Origin: Fidelibacterota bacterium
GTDB lineage: Bacteria > Fidelibacterota > Marinisomatia > Marinisomatales > TCS55
DNA length: 14,457 nucleotides
Reading direction: 5' to 3'
NCBI GenBank assembly: GCA_014239505.1
Contig: JAAZYT010000024.1
Coordinates: 1-14,457 of the forward strand
Shown: piece by piece, positions 1-6,825 of the stretch
Position numbering within the stretch: position 1 is the stretch's first letter
Layout: each line of letters opens with the position of its first letter
The notes under the pieces: generated by a model
What the model saw: the letters and a program-made list of their open reading frames with translations, nothing else
What the model was told of the DNA's origin: nothing
The model's database searches: none
Position numbers and translations under genes: made by a program

Positions 1-125
1 TCAATTGTTATAGCTAATATGAATAAAATTATTAAACTTGAGTAAATGCGCCAAAGTATAATTTTCAAATCTGATTTAACAGCTTCAAAACGAATTTTAA
101 GTAAATATTCTCTTATTGTATTCAT
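1..125 (-). CDS. N-terminal fragment of a membrane protein, unidentified
   Basis: An open frame of 41 codons begins with ATG at 125 and runs off the left edge of the window. It reads MNTIREYLLKIRFEAVKSDL, then a Trp-Arg-Ile turn, then a hydrophobic stretch (SLIILFILAITI) that looks like the start of a transmembrane segment. The start lies 1 nt after the stop of the DUF4159 gene, so the two are almost certainly co-transcribed. In several FCB-group and Gemmatimonadota genomes DUF4159 genes sit with MoxR ATPase, DUF58 and large DUF4175-type membrane proteins. A basic N-terminal helix followed by a membrane segment would suit a DUF4175-type protein, but that is a guess from context. Too little is present to name the family. 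Confidence 0.6.
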   Translation of the reverse strand, partial: MNTIREYLLKIRFEAVKSDLKIILWRIYSSLIILFILAITI

Positions 126-126
126 A

Positions 127-807
127 TTATTGAGTCAATGCGAACCATATAATATTTACACCCATTTTTAAAGCAGCTTCATGAAGATATTGAGGGTCTT
201 TATGAACTTCAATATCTTCCCATCCATCACCTAAGTCTGTTTCATAAGTATAAAAAACAATTAATCTTTCTCCCTCAAATAATCCTAAGCCTTGTGCAGG
301 TTTACCATCATGTTCATGTATTTTTGGTAATCCATTTGGGAATTCATAAAAAGTGTGGAAAATTTCATGATTATAAGAAAGTTCTACCCATTCTTTTTCT
401 GGAAACACACGCTTCATTTCACGTCGAAAAGATTTATCCATTCCATAATTATCATCTGCATGAAGGAATCCACCTTTTTTTAGGTATTCTCTTAAAATAC
501 CTACTTCATCTTCTGAAAATCGAATGTTACCATGACCAGTTAAGTAAAGAAAAGGATAGTAATATAAATCAGAATCTGTAAGTTTTATTTTTACTTCCTC
601 TAAATTAACAGCTATAGATGTATTTTCGTTAATAAAGTTTAATAGATTAGGAATACTACTTGGGTCTCCATACCAGTCACCACCTCCATCATAATGTACT
701 CTAGCAATAGAAAAGTCTTGTGCAAAAATCAATTTAGTGATTGTAAATATAATTATTATGGTTTTAATATTTTTAAAATAAACTGACATATGACTTATTA
801 TTTTCAA
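127..807 (-). CDS. Exported DUF4159 domain protein
   Basis: 226 residues. The first 30 form a signal peptide with a hydrophobic core (IKTIIIIFTITKLIF) and a likely cleavage after Ala-Gln near residue 30, so the mature protein is probably periplasmic. The rest is one DUF4159 domain with its conserved blocks: RVHYDGGGDWYGDP (36-49), a beta strand ending LTGHGNIRFS (89-98), LREYLKKGGFLHADDNYG (105-122) with the DDNYG motif, and SFRREM (126-131). DUF4159 is thought to share the glutamine-amidotransferase/ThuA-like fold, but no biochemical role is established. A second ATG at residue 7 (MSVYFKN) is an equally plausible start; neither start has a clear SD sequence. It is followed 1 nt later by a membrane-protein gene on the same strand. 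Family call is firm, function unknown. Confidence 0.85.
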   Translation of the reverse strand: MKIISHMSVYFKNIKTIIIIFTITKLIFAQDFSIARVHYDGGGDWYGDPSSIPNLLNFINENTSIAVNLEEVKIKLTDSDLYYYPFLYLTGHGNIRFSEDEVGILREYLKKGGFLHADDNYGMDKSFRREMKRVFPEKEWVELSYNHEIFHTFYEFPNGLPKIHEHDGKPAQGLGLFEGERLIVFYTYETDLGDGWEDIEVHKDPQYLHEAALKMGVNIIWFALTQ

Positions 808-915
808 ACTTAATTATCTTAAAAGAAATTACCGCAAAAGAGTTAATTAGGAATAGAATCTTTAATTTATCGACGTCTTGCTACAAGTAGTTAATTTCAC
901 CTATTTTGAGGAGTT

Positions 916-2724
916 ATGTTTCAAAAATTCATTTTAATAATCGTTATATTATTTTCGCCTATAATGGCAAATTCTATAATAGCAAATCAAGATTCATCTA
1001 AATCTTTAATTTTTAAGATATTTTCTTTAGATGATGAGGATAGTAAAAAATATGAAAAAGGTTATTTTTTTGATAGAGTTTTTAAAAGACGAGAATTTCA
1101 TAAGCCTGTAAATTTTATTCCAATGGAATTGCGTTATGGTTTTGGATATAATGCTGGCGGGGGTTTTTTAGGATTAGGAAGTTTAAAAAGTAGTTGGATG
1201 GATTATGAGTCAGATATAACTGAATTTAATGGAGGAACACTACGTGCTAGGTTTGGTCATCAATTAGATTTAGATATTATGAAAACTAATTTAGCTTATT
1301 ATTGGTTTGGAAATAGTTGGCTAGATATGCACACGGGTTTAAACCTTAGATATTCATCTTTATTAGCGCCCTCTGTTATTCCCTCTGACTGGAATGCATC
1401 GAAAGAATCATGGAAAGAATCAAAATTTAATGCAAAACTATATGAAATTGGATGGAGTCAATCTTTAATTTTACAGTGGTTTGAAAGTTGGTATACAACT
1501 TACAGATATACTTATGGAATTGCTTTCTCACAATTTTATGAGAAAGAGTCAAAGCCATCAGGCAGTGGACCTTCGCAATCTTTTACTATTGGCGCAAGGT
1601 ATATTATAGATAATGGTTTAACAAATCGATTTTCTGTTGGCTTGGATTTAAAATACACTAATACATCTATTAAAAACATCAAAGACCCCAATGATATAAC
1701 ACCTATAAATAATTTTAAAATACAGACAGCTGGAATTTATTTTACAGCAGCAGTTTTTTTTGGAGGTCAGAGAACAAAGGGTGATATTGGAAAATCACAT
1801 TATTATAGTAAAGATTATATATTAGCTAAAAGTACATTAGAAGAGTTTGTTGATGAGTACCCAAATCATGTAAATATAAATAGTGCAAAAAAGTTAATTA
1901 TTGAAAGTGAAAGAAAAATTCCTTACCAATTAATGCGTGAAGGGATGAACTTTGACCAAAGAGGGCTCATTGAAAGAGCTGTCCAGAGATATATTCAAGC
2001 TAAAACTATAGCTGATACATTATTAAAAGATGTTATAGATGAAAGAATACGTGAAATTGCATTTAAAGAAATTGAAAATGCAGAAACTTTGATGAGTCAA
2101 GGATATGGCGATAGTGCTATAGCTCATGTAACTAATGTTTCTGGCTGGTACCCTGGCGTTAGTCATCATATTAAGCGCTTTAAAATAAATCATTTAATGA
2201 ACCAAGGTGAGCAACTTTATAAAGCAGGTCTTTACAATAGGTCTTTATTTTATTTTGATCAGGCACTTAAAATTGATTCAAGGCTCACTTTTGAAGTAGC
2301 AACATTTAAACATAGAATAGCAGTAGACCTTTTAAGTCTAGCAGACTCTATAAAAGATATTAACTCACTAAAATTTGTCGTATATGCTCTTGAAGAAACA
2401 GAATTACTTACGGGAGGATTAAATAAAACAAATAAAAAAGTGCTTGATGAACTTAAGAGGAAATTATTAGTTAAAGAAGAATATGACACTCGTAAAAAAA
2501 TAGATAAAATTTTACTAAATGAAAAAGAAGCTAGCGACTCAATAAACCCTATAAAATTAGGAATGATGATTTCAGAAGTAGAGGATATTATGGGAAGCCC
2601 CTCAGAACTAGTAAAGAATGGTAAAGATGAAAAAAATCAGCTATGGATATATAGATTTAACAATAGAAAAGAACTTTATTTAACTTTTACTGATTATAAA
2701 TTATTTAGAATTGAAGAAAAATAA
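916..2724 (+). CDS. Envelope protein: beta-barrel, TPR-like and SmpA/BamE-like fusion
   Basis: 602 residues, not a family I can name. The N-terminus is a signal peptide (hydrophobic core residues 4-18). Residues about 65-285 are rich in alternating polar/aromatic strands (for example MELRYGFGYNAGGGF, LAYYWFGNSW, FTIGARYIID, FSVGLDLKYT), typical of an outer-membrane beta-barrel. Residues about 290-540 are helical with TPR-like units, such as YYSKDYILAKSTLEEFVDEYP (297-316, YxxxxYxxAxxxLxxFxxxYP) and GEQLYKAGLYNRSLFYFDQAL (431-451). Residues 546-602 resemble the SmpA/OmlA (BamE) fold: IKLGM..SEVEDIMGSP, then LWIYRF and a final FTDYKLFRIEE. The start is supported by GAGGAG at 908-913, although it is only 2 nt from ATG. 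It is transcribed alone, divergent from the DUF4159 gene and convergent with perM. A role in outer-membrane assembly or structure is inference only. Confidence 0.75.
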   Translation: MFQKFILIIVILFSPIMANSIIANQDSSKSLIFKIFSLDDEDSKKYEKGYFFDRVFKRREFHKPVNFIPMELRYGFGYNAGGGFLGLGSLKSSWMDYESDITEFNGGTLRARFGHQLDLDIMKTNLAYYWFGNSWLDMHTGLNLRYSSLLAPSVIPSDWNASKESWKESKFNAKLYEIGWSQSLILQWFESWYTTYRYTYGIAFSQFYEKESKPSGSGPSQSFTIGARYIIDNGLTNRFSVGLDLKYTNTSIKNIKDPNDITPINNFKIQTAGIYFTAAVFFGGQRTKGDIGKSHYYSKDYILAKSTLEEFVDEYPNHVNINSAKKLIIESERKIPYQLMREGMNFDQRGLIERAVQRYIQAKTIADTLLKDVIDERIREIAFKEIENAETLMSQGYGDSAIAHVTNVSGWYPGVSHHIKRFKINHLMNQGEQLYKAGLYNRSLFYFDQALKIDSRLTFEVATFKHRIAVDLLSLADSIKDINSLKFVVYALEETELLTGGLNKTNKKVLDELKRKLLVKEEYDTRKKIDKILLNEKEASDSINPIKLGMMISEVEDIMGSPSELVKNGKDEKNQLWIYRFNNRKELYLTFTDYKLFRIEEK

Positions 2725-2750
2725 GAATGCTACAAAAGGTGTGCATTCTT
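2723..2750. terminator. Bidirectional hairpin terminator between convergent genes
   Basis: Perfect 8-bp inverted repeat AAGAATGC (2723-2730) and GCATTCTT (2743-2750) with a 12-nt loop. It spans the last bases of both convergent genes: the stop codon of the plus-strand envelope gene and the last codons and stop of perM. On the minus strand the stem is followed by ATTTTTCTTC, a good U-tract, so it best serves the perM transcript. On the plus strand the tract is weaker (TTCTTTCG). Confidence 0.65.
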
Positions 2751-3851
2751 TCGAACAAAAGCTATTTCTAAAAGTACAACTTTCATAACTCCAGTAGCAG
2801 GTACCGCAAAGAGCATTCCTAATGGCCCTAATATTGTTCCTCCAATTAATAATGCTATCATTACTATCATTGGATGTAATCCAACACTTTTCCCAACTAA
2901 TGCAGGAGTAATTAGATTGCCTTCAATTTGTTGAACAATCAAGAACATTAAGATTATATCAAGAATAAAAAATGGAGATGGCACAACACCAAATAAGGTA
3001 TGAGTAAGTGCAACTTCGTTACCCAAATTATTCATAAAAGCAATTAAGATAGCTGGGACCATACCTACAAATGGTCCAACTAAAGGTATTAGATTTGCCA
3101 GTCCGGCAATAATTCCAATAAAAAAAGTAAGCGTTAGGTTAGCACCAAAAAAGTTTAGCAACAAAAGTCCTGCAATTGACATAGCTGCAACACTAGCTGC
3201 AGATAAGAACTGACCTCGAAGGTAGCTAGAAACTGACTTTTCGATATTATAAATTAATTTTAATCCAAGTTCAAAATATTTATTTGGTATAACATTAACA
3301 AGAGACTTCCTGAAAACATGATATTCTGCAAGTAAAATGATAGTAAAAATAAAAACCATAGCTGCAATAAACATAAAATTGCCAACTGCTCCTGCCATTG
3401 AAGCTAGTGATCCTATAATTGTATTTATCAAATCACTTAGCTTTCCTGCCATATCATCATTTGAGGAAATAATATTTTGTAAAAACGCTGGCATAGAATC
3501 AGAGAGATTCACTCCAATTGTCTTAAATTCTTGCGTTAAAGTATCTTTATCTATTCTATTTGAAAATTCTGATGCTTGTAGAGAAATCTGAGAAATAAAG
3601 CTACCAATGAATATTCCAAATCCTCCAATTAATAGCAAGACAACAGTTAAAACAGAAAAACCACGGTTCCCTATTTTCCTCTCTAATGCATCAACACTTG
3701 AAAGCAATACAGTAGTAAATAGGAATGCGAATACTAGCATCAATATTACATTTGATATAAACGGCCAAATGATAGATATAAACCATAAAGTAATTAGTCC
3801 AATTGCTAATCGGTAAATAAGTTGTAAATAATTAGTTTGTACTTTCTCCAT
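2730..3851 (-). CDS. AI-2E/PerM (UPF0118) family membrane transporter
   Basis: 373 residues, normal length for the AI-2E transporter (PerM/UPF0118) family of polytopic inner-membrane proteins. Hydrophobic segments lie at about 13-29, 32-52, 66-86, 156-176, 215-234, 238-274, 292-307 and 326-356. Between the third and fourth is the family's soluble loop (about 90-150). The signature blocks are present: GLANLIPLVGPFVGMVPA (250-267), QQIEGNLITPALVGKSVGLH (307-326) and GPLGMLFAVPATG (342-354). Family members have been linked to autoinducer-2 export (TqsA) and to Na+/H+ antiport, so the substrate cannot be inferred from sequence. The start follows the stop of the cNMP-binding gene by 3 nt with only a weak SD (AAAGAA), suggesting translational coupling. 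Family assignment is firm, substrate unknown. Confidence 0.9.
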   Translation of the reverse strand: MEKVQTNYLQLIYRLAIGLITLWFISIIWPFISNVILMLVFAFLFTTVLLSSVDALERKIGNRGFSVLTVVLLLIGGFGIFIGSFISQISLQASEFSNRIDKDTLTQEFKTIGVNLSDSMPAFLQNIISSNDDMAGKLSDLINTIIGSLASMAGAVGNFMFIAAMVFIFTIILLAEYHVFRKSLVNVIPNKYFELGLKLIYNIEKSVSSYLRGQFLSAASVAAMSIAGLLLLNFFGANLTLTFFIGIIAGLANLIPLVGPFVGMVPAILIAFMNNLGNEVALTHTLFGVVPSPFFILDIILMFLIVQQIEGNLITPALVGKSVGLHPMIVMIALLIGGTILGPLGMLFAVPATGVMKVVLLEIAFVRKNAHLL

Positions 3852-3854
3852 TAA

Positions 3855-4367
3855 TTATTCTTTATAACTAGATTGCGAATTAATGAGTAAACTATTTGTT
3901 CCTCTTAAACGTTCTCCAAGTACGCCTCCAAGGTTAAATAAAATTTTTTGTCCAAGAATAGGGTTACGTTCTTGGAGACTCATAAGATCTTGAGTAAAAA
4001 AACCTAAAAGTTGAGAATCTGTAGTTGCAATTGCATTTGCTGAACGTGGTTCATCATCAAATAGCGCTAGTTCTCCAAAAAAGTCTCCTTCTTCAAGTTC
4101 AGCCAAAATATTTTCATTTTCATTACGAGTGCCAATTGTAATTTTAACTGAACCTTGCATAATAATATACATTCCTTCACCTGGTGCACGATTTTTAAAA
4201 ATAAAGTCATTAATCTTATATTGACGATGATGAATCAATTTTTCTAGTTCAAGAAATTCTTTATTAGAAAAATCTTTAAAAACGGGAACCTGTTTAAGAG
4301 TCACAACAGTTTTACTTTCAGAGTGGTTCCAACCTTTGAAAATATTCTCCCACTTAGCGCTTTTCAA
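3855..4367 (-). CDS. Single cyclic-nucleotide-binding-domain protein without HTH
   Basis: 170 residues with one Crp-type cNMP-binding domain (about 27-135). The beta-roll glycines are present (GEGMYIIMQGSVKI, 63-76). The phosphate-binding cassette is intact: FFGELALFDDEPRSANAIA (96-114), with Glu99 and the phosphate-contacting Arg108-Ser109. A nucleotide ligand is therefore plausible. After the C-helix (GQKILFNLGGVLGERL, 139-154) the protein ends without a Crp/Fnr DNA-binding helix-turn-helix, so it should act through protein contacts and not as a transcription factor. The start is TTG at 4367-4365: no in-frame ATG precedes it, and AAGGAG lies 6 nt upstream. It is the first gene of a two-gene unit with perM, 3 nt apart, which suggests but does not show that it senses a nucleotide for that membrane protein. 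Confidence 0.85.
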   Translation of the reverse strand: MKSAKWENIFKGWNHSESKTVVTLKQVPVFKDFSNKEFLELEKLIHHRQYKINDFIFKNRAPGEGMYIIMQGSVKITIGTRNENENILAELEEGDFFGELALFDDEPRSANAIATTDSQLLGFFTQDLMSLQERNPILGQKILFNLGGVLGERLRGTNSLLINSQSSYKE

Positions 4368-4373
4368 ATCATT

Positions 4374-4379
4374 CTCCTT
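4374..4379 (-). promoter_or_regulatory. SD site that fixes a TTG start (cNMP-binding gene)
   Basis: AAGGAG on the minus strand, 6 nt before the TTG codon at 4367-4365. An overlapping ATG nearer the SD (ATGATTTGA) is out of frame and closes after two codons, so the TTG is the workable start. Confidence 0.7.
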
Positions 4380-4393
4380 ATTTTAGAAGATAG

Positions 4394-4423
4394 ATTATAG
4401 ATATATAAAGGTCTAATGTTCAA
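4394..4423 (-). promoter_or_regulatory. Candidate promoter of the cNMP-binding/perM unit
   Basis: On the minus strand TTGAAC (4423-4418) is followed after 18 nt by a perfect TATAAT (4399-4394), placed about 27 nt upstream of the TTG start codon. This is a sigma-70-like match by eye. In an AT-rich region and with a Bacteroidota-like sigma factor the -35/-10 reading is uncertain. Confidence 0.4.
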
Positions 4424-4429
4424 GTAAAG

Positions 4430-4462
4430 ACAATTTGACAATGAAATTGTTCTATCTTTAAT
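4430..4462 (+). promoter_or_regulatory. Candidate envC-operon promoter with overlapping palindrome
   Basis: TTGACA (4435-4440), 16 nt, then TTTAAT (4457-4462) gives a sigma-70-like promoter about 20 nt before the envC ATG. The same stretch also offers a Bacteroidota-style reading, TTTG (4434-4437) with TATCTTTA (4453-4460). A perfect 7-bp inverted repeat, ACAATTT (4430-4436) and AAATTGT (4444-4450) with a 7-nt spacer, overlaps the -35 element and could be an operator. No SD precedes the envC ATG. Confidence 0.4.
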
Positions 4463-4483
4463 CAATAAGTAGTTTCAGTCATT

Positions 4484-5680
4484 ATGTTTAATACTTTTAA
4501 ACCACTTTCAATTCTATTATTAGTTGGGTTTCTTTGGAGTCAAAGATCTCAACAAGATTTTGAAAAAGAACTCAAAGCTCAAAGTACTGCTATTCAGGCA
4601 CTTAGAAATGAGATTGAAGCAACAAAAAAAAGAATTCAATCAGAAGATAGAAAAGAAAAGTCTTCAGCAAGGAAAGTTTCCAATCTTTCTGAAGAAATTT
4701 CTTTACTACAAAGATTAGTAAAAGAAATTAAAAAGGAAGAAAAATTATTAGTAGCTGATATCTCTCGCACGGAAAGTCAAATTTTTAAAAGTGAGATTGA
4801 ATTAGATACTTTACGAACTAGATATGCAAGACGAATTAATAAGATTTACAAAAAAGGACAATTAACAAATTTAGAAAAAATCTTTAGTTCTACATCATGG
4901 CGTCAGGCAATTTATCGGTCAAAATACTTAAAGATTATTGCGGAAATTGATCAAAAGACACATGACACAATCAAATCCTTATTAGTTGAAATTGGAAAAC
5001 AAAAAATAAATCTAGAAGCAGCGCTTCGCAAAAAACGCCGATTAAAAAGAGATCGTTCTCAAACATTAACATTAGTTCAAAATAAAAAGCGTAAAGAACA
5101 AAGAGCGTTAGTGAAAATTAGACAAAGTCAAAAAGATTTAAAAATTTTTCTTACTGAAAAGCAAGCTGGAGTTAAACAGCTAGAAAATATAATTACTAAA
5201 ATACGAGATGATATTAATAGGTTTGAAAGGGAAGCAAGAATCAGGCAGCAGCAACAAGCACTTCAGTCTAAGGAGTTTCCAAAGTTAAAAGGGCAACTGG
5301 AATGGCCTGCAAAGGGTAGAGTAATAACAAAATTTGGTCGACAATGGAATCCTAAATTAAAAACAACGACTGAAAACCCAGGAATTGATATAAAAGGTAA
5401 GCCAGGTTCTGAAATTAGAACTGTTTTAGGGGGCGTTGTTACAACAATTACTTTTATACGAGGTTTTGGAACTACGATCATTATTGATCATGGAAATGGT
5501 TTTTATACAGTTTATAGTCATGTTACAAAAGTAGAGACTAATGAAGATAGTCAAGTAAGAGGAGGAGATGTGATTGCTTATATGGGAGATTCTAGTTCTA
5601 TTAATGGAGCACAATTACACTTTGAAATTTGGGGACAAGGTAAAAAGCTAGATCCTGAAAAGTGGTTAAAGAAAAAATGA
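4484..5680 (+). CDS. envC: EnvC-like murein hydrolase activator, degenerate LytM/M23
   Basis: 398 residues, close to the usual EnvC length. There is a signal peptide (about 1-19), then a long charged coiled coil (about 22-260) with very frequent Lys/Glu/Gln, then a LytM/peptidase M23 domain from Trp274 to the end. The M23 metal site is incomplete. The HxxxD motif reads NPGID (298-302), so the first zinc-ligand His is Asn while Asp302 is kept. The HxH motif reads QLH (377-379), so the catalytic His is Gln. The central His (YSH, His346) remains. This pattern, with the coiled coil, is known from EnvC and some NlpD-type proteins, which do not cut peptidoglycan but activate N-acetylmuramoyl-L-alanine amidases during cell separation. 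It heads the envC-holB-metG run; its TGA overlaps the holB ATG. The periplasmic role is inferred from family knowledge. Confidence 0.85.
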   Translation: MFNTFKPLSILLLVGFLWSQRSQQDFEKELKAQSTAIQALRNEIEATKKRIQSEDRKEKSSARKVSNLSEEISLLQRLVKEIKKEEKLLVADISRTESQIFKSEIELDTLRTRYARRINKIYKKGQLTNLEKIFSSTSWRQAIYRSKYLKIIAEIDQKTHDTIKSLLVEIGKQKINLEAALRKKRRLKRDRSQTLTLVQNKKRKEQRALVKIRQSQKDLKIFLTEKQAGVKQLENIITKIRDDINRFEREARIRQQQQALQSKEFPKLKGQLEWPAKGRVITKFGRQWNPKLKTTTENPGIDIKGKPGSEIRTVLGGVVTTITFIRGFGTTIIIDHGNGFYTVYSHVTKVETNEDSQVRGGDVIAYMGDSSSINGAQLHFEIWGQGKKLDPEKWLKKK

Positions 5681-6825
5681 TATTTTCTGATCTACAAAAA
5701 AATATTTGGGAACGCTTATATCGTATTAAAACTAATGATCGTGTTGGTTCTTCATATTGTTTTTCAGGCCCTATGGGATCTGGAAAAGAGTATGCTGCAA
5801 TAGAGTTTGGAAAACTTTTAAATTGTGAAAAATTTGATAAAACTCCATGTAATAAATGTTCATCATGCTTTAAGTTCAAAAGTCTTCAACATCCTAATAT
5901 TAAAATTATTGTTCCTCTTCCAAGCAGTGCTAAGTCTAACAAAGGAAGTGGGCCGTTAGATGGTTTAAATCAAGAAGACTTAGAGTTGTTAACGAGTTCA
6001 ATTATTAATAAAGGGAAAGATCCTTTTTATAAGATAAATATTCCTAATGCTCGTCGTATTACTATAAGTTCAATTAGAGATTTAAGGCGTAATGTCTATT
6101 TAAAATCTCAAACTTCTGGTAGAAAAGTTATTTTAATATTTGATGCACATTTGCTTTCAGATGGTGCTGGCGAATCTGCGAATGCTCTATTAAAAATTTT
6201 AGAGGAACCACCAAAAAATACAACTCTAATATTAGTTACTGATAAGCGTTCAATGCTTTTGCCAACAATTTTAAGTAGATGTCAAATAATAAACTTTCCT
6301 CGTCTTAGCCCCCAAACAGTCCTGAATATTTTAGAAAACAATGGAGTTGAAAATAAAAATGCTATTGAAATAGCATCTCTCTCTGATGGGAATATCAATC
6401 TGGCACTTGAGTTATCAAAACAATCCACATTGCAACAAACTTTTTCTGAATTAGAAGAGCTTATAAAATTAATTACTACGCTTAATCAAAATGGTTGGAG
6501 AAAATTTATTGAAAATTTTTCCATGATGGCAAATCGCAAACCAGAGGAGTTCAAGTTCAAAATTTATATGTTACAACTTTGGTTTAATTTTGCATATTCA
6601 AATCGTTTAGGTAATACTGATTCTTCTAAATTTGTATTATTAGTAGAATCATTGACAGCATTTAATTCAGCTTTTCCTAATGCTGATTTAGCTGGAATAA
6701 ATAAAATATTAGAACAGACAATAGAATCATTAATAAGAAACTATTACACACCTTTAACTTTGATTAACTTGTTAATTTCTATGCAAAGACTATTAAAAGG
6801 AAAAGAGCCATTAAGTATTCTATGA
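5677..6825 (+). CDS. holB: DNA polymerase III delta' subunit
   Basis: 382 residues from the ATG at 5677. This start overlaps the envC stop as ATGA, a classic coupling arrangement; an in-frame GTG at 5662 would add five residues but is less likely. The protein is a clamp-loader AAA+ subunit that would work with tau/gamma and delta to load the sliding clamp. Visible are a Walker A motif GPMGSGKE (31-38), a four-Cys zinc module (Cys50, Cys58, Cys61, Cys64), the ALLKILEEPP block (170-179) and the SRC motif with the arginine finger (Ser200-Arg201-Cys202). The C-terminal half is the helical collar domain and is poorly conserved, as usual. The intact P-loop differs from E. coli delta', whose P-loop is altered, but is seen in other phyla. 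The SRC motif and a DnaX-unlike length favour delta' over gamma/tau. It overlaps metG by ATGA. Confidence 0.88.
   Translation: MIFSDLQKNIWERLYRIKTNDRVGSSYCFSGPMGSGKEYAAIEFGKLLNCEKFDKTPCNKCSSCFKFKSLQHPNIKIIVPLPSSAKSNKGSGPLDGLNQEDLELLTSSIINKGKDPFYKINIPNARRITISSIRDLRRNVYLKSQTSGRKVILIFDAHLLSDGAGESANALLKILEEPPKNTTLILVTDKRSMLLPTILSRCQIINFPRLSPQTVLNILENNGVENKNAIEIASLSDGNINLALELSKQSTLQQTFSELEELIKLITTLNQNGWRKFIENFSMMANRKPEEFKFKIYMLQLWFNFAYSNRLGNTDSSKFVLLVESLTAFNSAFPNADLAGINKILEQTIESLIRNYYTPLTLINLLISMQRLLKGKEPLSIL

Noticed and set aside
294..581. 95-codon open frame on the plus strand inside the DUF4159 gene
   Set aside because: It is the antisense shadow of a well-supported gene, has a His/Leu-rich nonsense composition and no recognisable domain.
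871..890. Small palindromes GACGTC and CTACAAGTAG upstream of the envelope gene
   Set aside because: Arms of only 3-4 bp, not arranged around a clear promoter; too short to separate from chance.
5662..5676. GTG start for holB five codons upstream of the ATG
   Set aside because: The ATG forms an ATGA overlap with the envC stop, as does the next gene pair; the extra five residues add no conserved sequence.
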